In this document: positions 20,877 to 31,815 of the stretch, in pieces
How positions within the stretch are numbered: the first letter of the stretch is position 1
How the letters are laid out: each line of letters begins with the position of its first letter
Assembly: GCA_009760885.1 (NCBI GenBank)
Contig: CM019710.1
Coordinates: 4,015,186 to 4,079,185, forward strand
Source: Achatina immaculata
Taxonomy: Eukaryota > Mollusca > Gastropoda > Stylommatophora > Achatinidae
DNA: 64,000 nt
Direction: 5' to 3'
Notes under the pieces: generated by a model
The model's input: only the letters and a program-made list of their open reading frames with translations
What the model was told of the DNA's origin: nothing
Database searches by the model: none
Translations under genes and position numbers: made by a program

Positions 20877-22785
20877 CTCTTCAGCATAGTGTTCTCGGTC
20901 CTGCTCATGGACGCTTCCGGAAGCTCTGATGAAAATTGTATTTCGTTAAAGCATTGAACAAATGGGAAGTTCTTCAATCTAAGGCGATTAAAAGCTGCCT
21001 CAAAAGTTAAGAATGCGAAAACCAAAGTCTTTCTGTTTGCCGATGATTGTGCACTACATGCTGGCTCAATATCTAACATGCAAACTATTACTCATAACTT
21101 CTCGGAGGCATGTGACAACTTTGGCCTTACGATCAACATCGGAAAAACAGAAGTCGTATATCAATCCGCCCCCAACAAATAATATAATGACCAGGAAATC
21201 GTGATAAAGGGACAAAAGCTAAAATCCGTAGAAAATTTCACTTATCTTGGCAGTAACCTTTCCAGGACAGTCAGTCTTGATGCTGAAATCAGCCACAGAA
21301 TAGCTAAAGCCAGCGCAGCGTTTGAGAGGCTAGGAAAAAATGTATGGGAAAGAAGAGGACTTGGCGTTACCAGCAAGTTAAAGGTCTATAAAGCTGTTGT
21401 TCTGACCACACTAATGTATGCAGCCACCAAGTTAAAGGTCTATAAAGCTGTTGTTCTGACCACACTAATGTATGCAGCCACCAAGTTAAAGGTCTATAAA
21501 GCTGTCGTTCTGACCACACTAATGTATGCAACCACCAAGTTAAAGGTCTACAAAGCTGTTGTTCTGACCACACTAATGTATGCAGCAACCAAGTTAAAGG
21601 TCTATAAAGCTGTTGTTCTGACCACACTAATGTATGCAACCACCAGGTTAAAGGTCTATAAAGCTGTCGTTCTGACCACACTAATGTATGCAGCCACCAG
21701 GTTAAAGATCTATAAAGTTGTCGTTCTGACCACACTAATGTATGCAGCCACCAAGTTAAAGGTCTATAAAGCTGTCGTTCTGACCGCACTAATGTATGCA
21801 GCCACCAAGTTAAAGGTCTAAAGGTCTATAAAGCTGTTGTTCTGACCACGCTAATGTATGCAGCCACCAAGTTAAAGGTCTATAAAGCTGTTGTTCTGAC
21901 CACACTAATGTATGCAGCCACCAAGTCAAAGGTCTATAAAGCTGTCGTTCTGACCACACTAATGTATGCAGCCACCAAGTTAAAGGTCTATAAAGCTGTC
22001 GTTCTGACCACACTAATGTATGCAGCCACCAAGTTAAAGGTCTATAAAGCTGTCGTTCTGACCACACTAATGTATGCAGCCACCAAGTTAAAGATCTATA
22101 AAGCTGTCGTTCTGACCACACTAATGTATGCAGCCACCAAGTTAAAGGTCTATAAAGCTGTCGTTCTGACCACACTAATGTATGCAGCCAAAACATGGAC
22201 AGTCTACAGTAGACATGCAAAACAATTAAATCACTTCCATCTAGGCTGTCTCAGAAAAATACTGAACATCAAACGGCAGCAACTGATTCCTGATACTAAA
22301 CTCCTCACAAGAGCTAAAGTTCCAAGTATCTACACAACGCTTCAAAAGGCGTAAATCCGTTGGACAGGGCACGTAGTCAGAATGAGTAACACTCGACTGC
22401 CCAAACAACTCCTTTATGGGGGACTATTGAACGGAAACCGGAAAGCTAGAGGGCACAGAAAGCGTTACAAGGATACGCTCAAAACCTTATTTAAGGCCTT
22501 CGGGATAGACACAAACTCTTGGGAGGTCAGAGCTGTGTCCGCCCATCATGAAGGGCTATAACTACCCTGGGTGCCCAGAGAAATGAGCGCTCAAGAATTG
22601 AAAGTGCCCAGCACAAACATGCAATGCGAAAAGCCAAGGTAGCACAAGCACCCACAACTGAACCTGGACATATGTTTCGTGTGTGGTAAAACTTTTAGAG
22701 CTCGTATAGGGCTAGTTGGTCACGCACTGATACACCTCACCCTGTTTAGGCCAAGATGAAGCTGTGGTCATTATCGAAAACGATG
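20877..22785 (+). pseudogene. LINE G second RT box, C-terminal region and zinc finger
   Basis: The sequence resumes with LFSIVFSVLLMDASGS, FFNLRRLKAASKVKN, FLFADDCALHAG (second catalytic box, F in place of Y), FGLTINIGKTEVVYQSAP, VENFTYLGSNLSR and RIAKASAAFERLGKNVWERR. Next comes KLKVYKAVVLTTLMYAA, amplified in the 54-bp array, then KTWTVYSRHAKQLNHFHLGC, IRWTGHVVRMSNTRLPKQLL and RKRYKDTLKT. Near 22660-22735 DICFVCGKTF through GHALIH fits C-x2-C-x12-H-x3-H, a zinc finger found at the C-terminus in this kind of LINE. Confidence 0.85.
21372..22190. repeat. 54-bp minisatellite inside LINE G
   Basis: About 15 copies of a unit encoding KLKVYKAVVLTTLMYAAT, in frame with the LINE. One junction at about 21818-21830 is partial and breaks the frame. 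Units differ at a few silent or near-silent sites (GTTGTT/GTCGTT, AAG/AGG). Confidence 0.96.
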
Positions 22786-22984
22786 GACGAACAACAACAA
22801 CAACAGTTTATTAACTGAGACAGCCAACTTAAGCTAAAGGCCAAGGACCAGGACAAGATGTGCGACAAATGGCTAACAATCGGGATATATTGCTACTCAG
22901 TATGAAACTCTGGAGCAAGGTGAAGACGATGATCATCGATCTAAAGCTGACATGCTAGCGTCAGTGTATGCGAAATATAGCGTC

Positions 22985-23110
22985 TGTCAAAACCCTGTCC
23001 CACCTCTTCGCTGGTGATCCCAGTTAAAAGACCTAGCCTGGCTAACGGGACAGGGGTTGCCATAGTTCTCATTGTGGTGGAGCCTACATATCACTTTATT
23101 TCGGTAGAAG
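22985..23110 (-). repeat. interspersed repeat S, fragment
   Basis: ACCCTGTCCCACCTCT, CCTAGCCTGGCTAACGGGAC and GTGGTGGAGCCT blocks match the S repeat in reverse orientation. Confidence 0.72.
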
Positions 23111-23584
23111 CAGATACGACCGTGCGTGTAGAGTTGATGCAAAATGTCTACAAATAGAAAACAGCGATGTTCTCCCACAGCAAAGTAATGTGACACAGCG
23201 CTGTATGGTCATAAACTCAGACTAAACATTCAAGTAAGGGGCATTTCCGCTCCGTCGGTTTACTTAAATAGGTAGTATTAGGAATTAACAGTGAATTGGC
23301 AGTGGAGTCTATTGAGAAGCATGATTCATAGGCCCATTCAGGACCTTCAAGTAAAGCCACCATAGTCCACTCCCCATCCGGCTTGAAAGTTGGGCCTTAA
23401 CGTCATATCAGGACCTACTGTATGGACAGTTTATATCTGCGGTATCCCGGCACGAACAAACTTATCCATGCCAAACAGGCTGTTATCCTTAGGCGCTATT
23501 GGGGTCGGGGATCTAGCCAGTGCACTAGGTTTTCTGTTTTAAGAATAGGCCCATTGTGCTGGGCGGTGGGGGTGGGGGAATGCT

Positions 23585-23585
<1 letters not shown>
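23111..23585. other. no gene seen
   Basis: Unassigned sequence. Short frames lack recognisable features. Confidence 0.5.
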
Positions 23586-23587
<2 letters not shown>

Positions 23588-23621
<34 letters not shown>

Positions 23622-23658
23622 TGATAGATAGATAAGACAGACAGACAGACATCTATCT

Positions 23659-23697
<39 letters not shown>

Positions 23698-23776
23698 GGA
23701 TAGATAGATGGATGGATGGATGGATGGATGGATGGATGGATAGATAGATAGATGATAGACAGACAGACAGACAGAC

Positions 23777-23828
<52 letters not shown>

Positions 23829-23859
23829 GGATGGATGGATGGATGGATGGATGGATGGA

Positions 23860-23943
<84 letters not shown>

Positions 23944-23984
23944 GATAGATAGATAGAGATAGATAGATAGATAGATAGATAGCA
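23588..23984. repeat. (GACA)/(GATA)/(GATG) compound microsatellite
   Basis: Alternating blocks of GACA, GATA and GATG. A block order of GATG, GATA, GACA, GATA recurs about every 125 bp (23696 and 23826), suggesting duplication of a compound unit. Confidence 0.97.
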
Positions 23985-25090
23985 ATCCTTTTGAAATATC
24001 CATCAGCAAATCGATATTGTGAAACTGATATTCTTATATCTAAAAACTGATATGGCAGCGACACTTACAGAAACCTGACTACTTATCTCCATGGAAATCA
24101 AACACACAGAAAATACTCACCCAAAATACCAGCTATCAAATATGTCAACATCTTGTCCGCTTTCATGTATCTCTGACGGCAAGTGAAATAGCTTTTTATA
24201 TTTATGTTATTTATATAAACTCCGAAAAGAATTGTTCCGTGCCTTCCTGTAGTTGAAATTCGGAACCTGTGATTAACACCGCACAGAACTATATTTAGTG
24301 CTTCGAAATTTTCATTTGCCTTTTGTACGGGAATATTAAAAAGTAATATCTACTTAAAAAAAAGCTACGAAAGAAATTTATATCTGAATAAGCGGAGCAC
24401 TGATAATATTTTTTTTTCTTTCGTAGATTATGACAAAATTTGACATTTAGTATAAATTTGCAATTGCGCATTTATTTTAAATATCCACATGGTACGTATA
24501 ACTGATATAAGAAGTATTTTGGTTATTTAACTTAGCTATTATTTAGATTTAGTTATTATTTTGTGCGTTTGAAAATATTTTTTGTGTGTGTTAGAACAAA
24601 ACATTTTTTTTAAAAAGTATATCAATTGTAAATTACAATTACACTACAGTTTAAAAGAAAACGCAACTCTTCGTTAAAAAAAAAAAAGAAGTCAACTGAC
24701 GCAACAAGATTTAGAATGTAATATCCCCTTATTCCAAGTCTTCTCCCGCGTCGTGTCACACTCGTCGTGCCGTCCAGGAGCGCATGACCATCAGCAGCCG
24801 GTCCAAAACTTTTGTCTAAGTTGCGAAGCGTCCGCCAGGCTGTAATTACACGAAGTTATAAAACGACGACCACGCTGGGACTCGATTTTTTTGTTTCAAA
24901 AATCCGATTACGGAGATTCGAGGAGCAACACGATACCGCAGGTGCGGAGTTTGCACGAAGATTAGAATCTCATTAACTCTTTGCTGTTGGTCGTGACGTA
25001 TGGGTTTCCTCGAGTTATTCTATGTTTCTAGGTTTAGTATGTTGAATATGGGATTTAATATAGAACAAACTCATTTCCTCTGCTTCTATT
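23985..25090. other. 1.1 kb without recognised genes or repeats
   Basis: AT-rich. The longest stretch in the window with neither a visible tandem repeat nor a LINE match. No convincing open frame. It could be true unique intergenic DNA. Confidence 0.55.
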
Positions 25091-25091
25091 C

Positions 25092-26090
25092 AGTGGTGGC
25101 TTGGTTGGCTGCGTGGTTTGACACATGGTCTGCTAATCCGGTGATACTAGGGTTCAAGTCCCAGCGGTGAGAATTTTTTTTTTTTTGGGTACCTTCTTAT
25201 ATCCTTTCCGTGCCATTAAACGTCACATAGGGTTCGCAAAGTAGTTCGCCAGTTTTCCGTCTTCGGTGAGTCTTTCAACCTCATCAAGGGATTTTATGCC
25301 TGTTAATTTGGCCTCTCTTAACAATGTCCTCTTCAGAGTTTCACGCGGTCTGCTTCTTTTTCTTTGGCCTGTTGTGTTCCACTTGATAGCTTGTTTTGAA
25401 ATTCTCTGATCATTTCTTCTCATCAAGTGACCAACATATGTCCATCTCCTTTTCCTCATCACCCATGTGCCTGGTTGTTGTTCAGTCATCTGTCTTATCT
25501 CTGCATTGTTCTTGAATTCGTTCCACTTGATGCCGAGTATTTTCCTTAAGCATTTGTTTTCAAAAGAGTCTAATTTCTTGTCTATTTCTTTAGTCGTTTT
25601 CCAGCTTTCGCATGCATAAATGAGGATGGATATTACATTTCAATTGAATAGTCTTAACTTGGTTTTTGTGCTTATAACTTTTGAATTCCATATGTTCTCA
25701 AGATTCTTGAAGATCGATGCTGCTTTTGCAATTCTAACTTCCTTTCTGGTGTCACCATCCTGGTCTATGTAGTTGCCAAGGTATGCAAATTGATTGACTT
25801 TTTCAATATCTGTCCCTTCTGGCACCACCGCACAAAAAAAGCCCCCAAGGTCCACCCAGCCTCTAAAAATGGTTACCAGAGAAATCTTAGCAGGTAAATG
25901 CCGTCAGGCGTGATACTGACCAGGTCATACTTTCAGGTGCCGAAGGTCATGGAAGTACGGACCTAACACCATATTCCCCAGTGTGCCTTCATGGCATGGA
26001 AACGGGGATTTCACCTTTTGTTTTGTATTCAGTATTCAGTTAACCTAACATAAATATGACGAATACTTGTTTTCTTTTTGATTATCATGG
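25092..26090 (+). mobile_element. tRNA-derived SINE, copy 2, split by LINE B
   Basis: The head has an A box TGGCTGCGTGG at 25106-25116 and a B box GGTTCAAGTCC at 25151-25161, then poly-T near 25175-25186. The body resumes at about 25829 with GGCACCACCGCAC, GGTTACCAGAGAAATCTTAG and GTGCCGAAGGTCATGG, then CACCATATTCCCC and a 3' segment shared with the copy at 27850. LINE B occupies the middle. Confidence 0.78.
25195..25828 (-). mobile_element. LINE family B insertion in a SINE
   Basis: The minus strand encodes VNQFAYLGNYIDQDGDTRKE, AKAASIFKNLENIWNSKVIS and KTKLRLFN, then, after breaks, MTEQQPGTWVMRKRRWTYVG and RPRETLKRTLLREAKLTGIK, ending with the family 3' end at 25200-25215. It is 5'-truncated. 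No clean TSD was found (GGTACC/GGCACC at the edges is only suggestive). Confidence 0.85.
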
Positions 26091-26164
26091 GCGACTGAGT
26101 AGCGAAGCGAGATGTACACTCGTCACCCATGCCGATGTAGGGGTGTGCACAGAGCCTAGGAGTC

Positions 26165-26390
26165 CCCATTGGAAGGTGGCCTGTTTGAAAGGATGTTGAA
26201 CTTTGGGATGTTTGTTCTTTTCAACATTATCCTTGTTTCTGTCTTGTCACTGTTTAACTCTAAGCCTCTTCTACTGCTTTCTTCTTCATAGATTTCTGCA
26301 GATTGCTTTCGCTTTCGGCTGTTATCCACATATCTCGGGTTATTGACATCATGTCCTCCTGTCTTAACTTCTTTCACATTTTTCAACGTC
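26165..26390 (-). mobile_element. LINE family J, fragment spanning the RT active-site box
   Basis: The minus strand gives GGHDVNNPRYVDNSRKRKQS then RRGLELNSDKTETRIM. This matches the region with the YADD box and following L-x-x-N-x-x-KT motif, with YADD degraded to YVDN. Nonfunctional. Confidence 0.65.
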
Positions 26391-26825
26391 TCTCAAGATA
26401 TTTTAACAGTATAAAGATAATATATCAGGTGACATTACGCACTCTCGTCCTTTGTATACTCACATAAAACAGTCGGGGGGGGGGGGAGGGGGAGGGAGTA
26501 GTATCTGTTGTGGTCCATCGTACTGGACCATCTCATCAGATCAATCGGTTTGGAAAGCTTGCATTCAAGAACTGACAAAAAACAGAGAAGATTCTCTCAA
26601 GGTCTGTTAGTCTCTATAACTTTGCACACCGTCTTTCGTTGCTTTTCATCATCTGGCGAATCTCACTCATACTTATTCCTGAACCTTTTCATTGAGTTGT
26701 GACTGGCGAGTTTGTTTCATGACACCACAAAACACACAGAGCTTTATCCTTCGCAGGTGCCATTGCAGCGCTATCTTCAGAGAAGGCAAACTGTAAGAAT
26801 ATCCATACGTAATAACACAACGTTA
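26391..26825. other. no gene seen; poly-G run
   Basis: Contains a G-rich run at about 26475-26500, which could form a quadruplex on the plus strand. No coding signature. Confidence 0.5.
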
Positions 26826-26975
26826 GTGCTTCTCGTAATAACACGCCGTTCCTTTTTCTCGTAATAACACGCCGTTCCTTTTTCTCGTAATAACACGCCG
26901 TTCCTTTTTCTCGTAATAACACGCCGTTCCTTTTTCTCGTAATAACACGCCGTTCCTTTTTCTCGTAATAACACG
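26826..26975. repeat. 26-bp minisatellite, about 6 copies
   Basis: Nearly identical units CGTAATAACACGCCG plus TTCCTTTTTCT. The low divergence suggests recent expansion. Confidence 0.95.
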
Positions 26976-27024
26976 GCGTCCGTGTTTTTATCTAGCATGG
27001 TTTGTAAGATATCTTGTTGTTTAT

Positions 27025-27265
27025 AGCCCTGCCGACTGGCCTTGGCTATCATGCTTGTCCACAGCTCCCTGCACCGAGCGCTTGTTATAGGCTGTGCTGG
27101 CGCTCCCTGTCTGTGTCATCTTGTTAGTCCATCCAGCATTCTTTTTTTTTTTCCTCTGACTTTTCTTATTGTTTGGCTCTCGTCTCTCCAGCCTCTCTCA
27201 GAACCTCCTCGTTTGACTTCTTTGCTGTCCATGGTATTCACAGCATTCTTCTAAGGAACCACATT
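27025..27265 (-). mobile_element. LINE family H, C-terminal fragment
   Basis: The minus strand encodes EMWFLRRMLxIPWTAKKSNE, EVLREAGETRAKQ and the family 3' end GACTGGCCTTGGCTATCAT in reverse. Confidence 0.75.
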
Positions 27266-27849
27266 TCAGTGGCTTCAAGTTGGCATTGTACTTCATTAGT
27301 GACTGACCATGCCTAGCATCCTTTAAACACAGTGGATATAATTCTGCATAATCAGGAAAGGACTTTATGATATCTTTATGAGGGAAATAATCTTTATTGA
27401 ACTGTTTGACACAGAAAGAATGAGACAAATGGCAGCAGCCTTTTGCTGAAATGTTCTTCATATTTCCTTCTTGCTCAAAGTACAGAAAAGGGGAGATAAC
27501 TCCACGGCCCCCTTTTCTTGACATCCTGTGGATTACCTTCTCATGAAGGGTTTAACGTGATGCGCATGCCCAATAAGAGGGTGCAGTTTTAGAGAAAGGA
27601 TTGGTCTGTCGTGACATAGAGGGGGTGACAGATGACATGTGGACGTGTGCGCCTGCGCAGACTTGCAGCCACGAGGTAAATAAAAGCGAACAGAGCATCA
27701 GCGTTTTAAAATCCGTTTATCAGAATAAAACTTACATAAAATGTCATGTATTCATATTTGCTGTGTCAACAAAATATTGGGGGAAAAACCGACTATGAAG
27801 ACGAAGTAACAAACTCTGAAGCTCTGTGGCGTGTTAGACTTAACAATGG
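27266..27849. other. no recognised gene; one unexplained minus-strand frame
   Basis: A minus-strand open frame (27524 to about 27270) begins MSRKGGRGVISPFLYFEQEG and has no recognisable domain. Its end fuses into the LINE H fragment, so it is probably fortuitous. The rest shows nothing. Confidence 0.4.
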
Positions 27850-28030
27850 CCGTGATTCTGATCACATCACTCTTTCATGTGCCGAAGGTCTTGGAAATTA
27901 CCAGCCTAACACAGTATCCCCGATATGACTTCACAGCACGGAGATTGGAATTTTACCATTTTTTTTATTCAGTATTCTGTTAATCCAGTATGCATATGAT
28001 GAATACCTGTTTTCCTTTAGTGTGGTGGGT
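27850..28030 (+). mobile_element. tRNA-derived SINE, copy 3, 5'-truncated
   Basis: Shares TGTGCCGAAGGTCTTGG, the CACAGTATCCCC block and the 3' segment TTCAGTATTCTGTTAA with the copy ending at 26090. It lacks the tRNA-like head. Confidence 0.75.
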
Positions 28031-28114
28031 GTAAACAGTGTGGATGGCACGCTATGTCCCTCCACCACCATCATCATCAGGTGGCATGCCGGCAACAGAA
28101 ATGTCTGTCATTTT

Positions 28115-29400
28115 TTCCCATGTCCCTTGAGGAACTTTGCCTCCCTAACAGCTCTCATGTAGGCCTCTCAGTTGTAAGCAAGATGCCCTGCTGCTGATGT
28201 GTCATTTTTGCAGATTATCAACTACGTCTTGCAGCCATCTTGCTTTGGTCTTCCTCTCTTTCTTTTCTCCATTGTGGACCCTTCCAAGATTGTCTTCTCT
28301 AAATTGTCACGTTCAATATGTCGAAATATTTAAGTTTTCTCTCTTTAATCCTCTTTACTAGCCAATCTTCTTCAGTATGAAGTTCTTGTAGTATGGATAA
28401 ATTTGTTCTATTTTGTGTCCATGATATTTGAAGAACTCTCTGTAGCATTTACATTCAAAGGCATTTATATGTTTCCCAGCTGTTTTGTTAAGTGTCCAGG
28501 TCTCACAGGCATATGTTGCGACAGGAAAGATACATGCCCTTAAAAATCTTATTTTTGTAGTTCTGTCTGTTCCTCTCCACAGCTTCTTTAGTTGTTTTAT
28601 GCTTTTGAAGAGCGATAGATGTCCTCCTTTTAATTTCCCTCATTGTATCTCCATTATTAGTTAGTTGTGATCCAAGATATTCAAAACTCTCTACTTCTTC
28701 CAATTTTTCCTCATTGATACATATTTCAGCTGCCTTGTTTGTTTTGTCTGTCGTCATCAGTTTAGTTTTCTTCGCATTAAGATAGAGTTTTTGCTCATCG
28801 CTGTTCTTATAGACTGACATAATTAGTTTTTCCATTCCTTTTTTGTGTTGTGAACAATAAAACTGTGTCATCAGCATATTTCATCTCTGGCATTTCATAA
28901 CCTCCAACTGTTATGGCATCGTAATATTCTTTGCCTACATCTTCTCTAACATCTCACATTACATTTTCAGCATACACGTTAAATAAATAAGGCGACAATA
29001 TTCACCCCTGACGGACCACTTGTTTTATGTCAAACTAAGTTGTTGTTTCACCATTTATTCTTACTGCTGCTTGTTGGTCTAGATACAGCAGTTATGTTAA
29101 TTATGCTACATGTGATGGAAATACCATTTTTGTCCAATATTTCCAAAAGATCAGGGCAACAGTTCTGTAGTTTGTGCATAATTTCAAGTTACTCTTTTTT
29201 AGACAGTGGTATGAATACAGTTCTTTTCCATTCTTTTGGCCAAATACCTGAATGCCATATCTTTTTACATAGTGCATGTTAGATTGTTGCACACTCCTTT
29301 CCTCCTGCTTTAATAAGTTCATCTGTTATCTCATCACATCCTGGTGATTTACCTTTTTTCACATACATCAACTTGTACATCAGGTGATGGATAATTAACT
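28115..29400 (-). mobile_element. LINE family C, longest copy, internally deleted
   Basis: The minus strand starts with [20 protein letters not shown] (RT entry region). It continues with WPKEWKRTVFIPL, a decayed segment including YDAITVGGYEMPEMKYADDT in broken frames, then MEKLIMSVYKNSDEQKLYLN, the AACIFPVATYACETWTL-like region and the C-terminus. The span is too short to hold the complete RT palm, so a deletion lies between about 29050 and 29150. Multiple stops. Confidence 0.82.
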
Positions 29401-29407
29401 GCTGCAG

Positions 29408-29608
29408 GATGGATGGACGCACAGACGGACGGATGGATGGACGGATTGATGGATGGATGGATGGATGGATGGACGGACGGATGGATGGATGGATAGATGT
29501 ACGGACGCACGGACGGACGGATGGATGGATGGATGGATGGATGGATGGATGGATGGATGGATGGATGGATGGATGGATGGATGGATGGATGGATGGACGG
29601 GCGAGAGA
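29408..29608. repeat. (GATG)n/(GACG)n microsatellite
   Basis: A GGAT/GGAC tetranucleotide run, pure GATG from about 29518 to 29596. It begins at the 5' (right) end of the C element. Confidence 0.97.
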
Positions 29609-29644
29609 CCAACGGATAGGTAGACACACGGACAGACAAACTCT

Positions 29645-29745
29645 CCATTGGTATCCACAGCCACAGGTCTGGTCTGGCTGACGGAGCAGGAAATGCCACA
29701 GCAATCATGGTGGTGGAGTCTGCTAAAGAGGTACTGCATAACCCC
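29645..29745 (-). repeat. interspersed repeat S, fragment
   Basis: TGGTGGTGGAGTCTGCTAAA and the preceding GGTCTGGCTGACGGAGCAGG match S in reverse orientation. Confidence 0.7.
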
Positions 29746-29804
29746 CCCCCCTTTCCTTTGTATCTGCCCTCAGAATCTGAAAAGAAAAATCATGCTCACA
29801 ATTC

Positions 29805-29875
29805 CGAGAAGAAGAAGACGAAGAAGAAGAAGAAGGAGGAGGAGGAGGAGAAGGAGGAAGAGGAGGAGGAGGAGT
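29805..29875. repeat. (GAA)/(GGA) purine-rich run
   Basis: Trinucleotide purine run immediately after the S fragment. Confidence 0.93.
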
Positions 29876-30780
29876 GCGTGAAGGTGGCTGGCTTTGGCTT
29901 TTTCGGAGCGGGCCAACCGTAAGGATTAAAGTAGCGCCTCGTGGGGGCACGTGGCTGGCTAGTGTGTCTTGTCCAGTCCGTAATGTGTAATTTATCAGTT
30001 CATTCGTCTTTTCTTCTTTGTCGAGGTACGGCCAGGAAAGTGAGGGAGAGTGTTTTCGTAGTTTGTCTTACGGATATTAATGTGATATGAATGTAAATCG
30101 TCTCCTGTCATGATCTCCACCTGCGCCTCCCTCAAGTTGTGTAAGTTGTCGTATGTCTGATGTGTGTTTTATGTGGAATTAACTGTAAGTTAGTTTTGTT
30201 GTAAGAAGTATAGCACGTGATGTTTATAGTGATGTTGGAGTTTTCTGTTAACTGTAAATGTTTCATTGTTTTACATAGGAGCATTAAGTGTATATCATGA
30301 ATGGGCCATTATTTGATCATGAAATATCGCCAAGTTGATTATTTCATTGAAAGTGGAGTTGCTATGTTTTACTGTAAGTCCCCATTGAAACTTTGTCGCT
30401 TTTTTTTTCTTTTTTGTGTCGAGCTTTCACTTTATGTCTTTTCAGTGATCTCAGCCATTTTGAATAATTAATCATGTCAGATGCCAAGTGCGACTTCTCA
30501 ATGAGTTTTTTGCGCATTAATACTTTGTGTGTGTGTGTTCACGATTCATACATGGAAATGTCACAAGTTTTCATGCCCATTGACGTGTCCCATAGATTTG
30601 ATGAAGTGAGTTCTCTCATTTCATTCGAGTGTCATTTTCTGCGGACAAGTGCAGTCATGAAAGCTTCGCGGTTTGATTATGATTCATGAGTTTGTTGATG
30701 CAGGGTTGTTTGTGAAGATGTATTACGGGACAGTAGTTCGATGCGCATAGGATTAAATAGTGAGGGATTTTGTTGAAGAG
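29876..30780. other. no gene seen
   Basis: About 0.9 kb of apparently unique sequence. The start is GC-richer (29890-29960), the rest AT-rich. No transposon match in the window, and no splice-bounded coding segment recognised. Confidence 0.5.
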
Positions 30781-30781
30781 G

Positions 30782-31440
30782 GGCCATTGAAGTATATGTA
30801 TAGTTTAACATCAGAGTTGCCATTGAAGTATATGTATAGTTTAACGTGAGAGTTGCCATTGAAGTATATGTATAGTTTAACGTGAGAGTTGCCATTGAAG
30901 TATATGTATAGTTTAACGTGAGAGTTACCATTGAAGTATACGTATAGTTTAAACGTGAGAGTTACCATTGGAGTATACATATAATTTAACGTGAGAGTTG
31001 CCATTGACGTACATGTATATTTTAACGTGAGAGTTGCTATGTGGAGTATATGTATAGCCTAAAGTGAGAGTTGCCATTGAAGTATACGTATAGTTTAACG
31101 TGAGAGTTGCCATTGAAGCATACGTATAGTTTAACATCAGAGTTGCCATTGAAGTATATGTATAATTTAACGTGAAAGTTGCCACTGAAGTATATGTATA
31201 GTTTAACATCAGAGTTGCCATTGAGATATATGTATAGTTTAATGTGAGAGTTACTATGTGGAGTATATGTATAGCCTAACGTGAGAGTTGCCATTTGAAG
31301 TACAATATATGAATAGTTTAACATGACAGTTGCCATTTGAAGTACAGTATAAGAATAGTTTAACATGACAGTTGACATTTGGAGTATATGTATAGTTTAA
31401 CACGAGAGTTGAAGTATATGTATAGTTTAACATAAGAGTC
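30782..31440. repeat. 36-bp minisatellite, about 18 copies
   Basis: The unit contains GCCATTGAAGTATATGTATA and GTTTAACGTGAGAGTT, with indels giving 33-38 bp variants. Minus-strand frames read as 12-residue SMATLTLNYTYT repeats, an artefact of the period. Confidence 0.95.
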
Positions 31441-31814
31441 AGCATGATGACAGTTATTTCATCGTGTACTTTGATTTACGAAGTGTCTAGACTTTTGCTT
31501 TTGGTTAAAGTGTTTTCCCGTTTTGTGTTGTATCAGTTCTCGTTGTTTCCAGCTGACGTTGTTTCTGGTCTTGTGATTGAATCCTGGAGATTTCCTTCAA
31601 CATATGTTTCTTGTTAATATTGCGTTGACTGTCTGGGTGTCAGTTCTTTCTATGTTTGAAATACACGGGTAGCAAGCTGAAATGATCAGAATTCTGGGTT
31701 GTTTTTTGAAGGGGTGCAGTTTCTGGTCCCACTGTACGGCTGTATGCATAGACGGGAAAGAAATAATGTGATTGTATGAATAAGTGTTAAGACAAGCAAC
31801 AACTATATGTATTT
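31441..31814. other. no gene seen
   Basis: Unassigned sequence between two arrays. Confidence 0.5.
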
Positions 31815-31815
31815 T

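Larger units (their letters stand above)
19450..22803 (+). mobile_element. LINE family G, RT element expanded by two internal arrays
   Basis: The element begins 5'-truncated with GTLPKDFKDARIIHLYKNKG. It continues through RT and C-terminal regions to an (AAC)n tail at 22790-22803. The arrays at 19936-20876 and 21372-22190 lie exactly inside the coding sequence, and the LINE resumes after each. The end encodes a zinc finger. Frameshifts and stops at about 20956, 21180 and 22353 make it non-functional. Confidence 0.88.

Noticed and set aside
25092..25189. Functional tRNA gene
   Set aside because: The A and B boxes belong to a SINE head: the same body follows in other copies and no proper acceptor stem closes.
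27198..27524. Possible host gene starting MSRKGGRGVISPF on the minus strand
   Set aside because: No recognised domain, and its 3' part runs into LINE H codons, so a fortuitous open frame is more likely.
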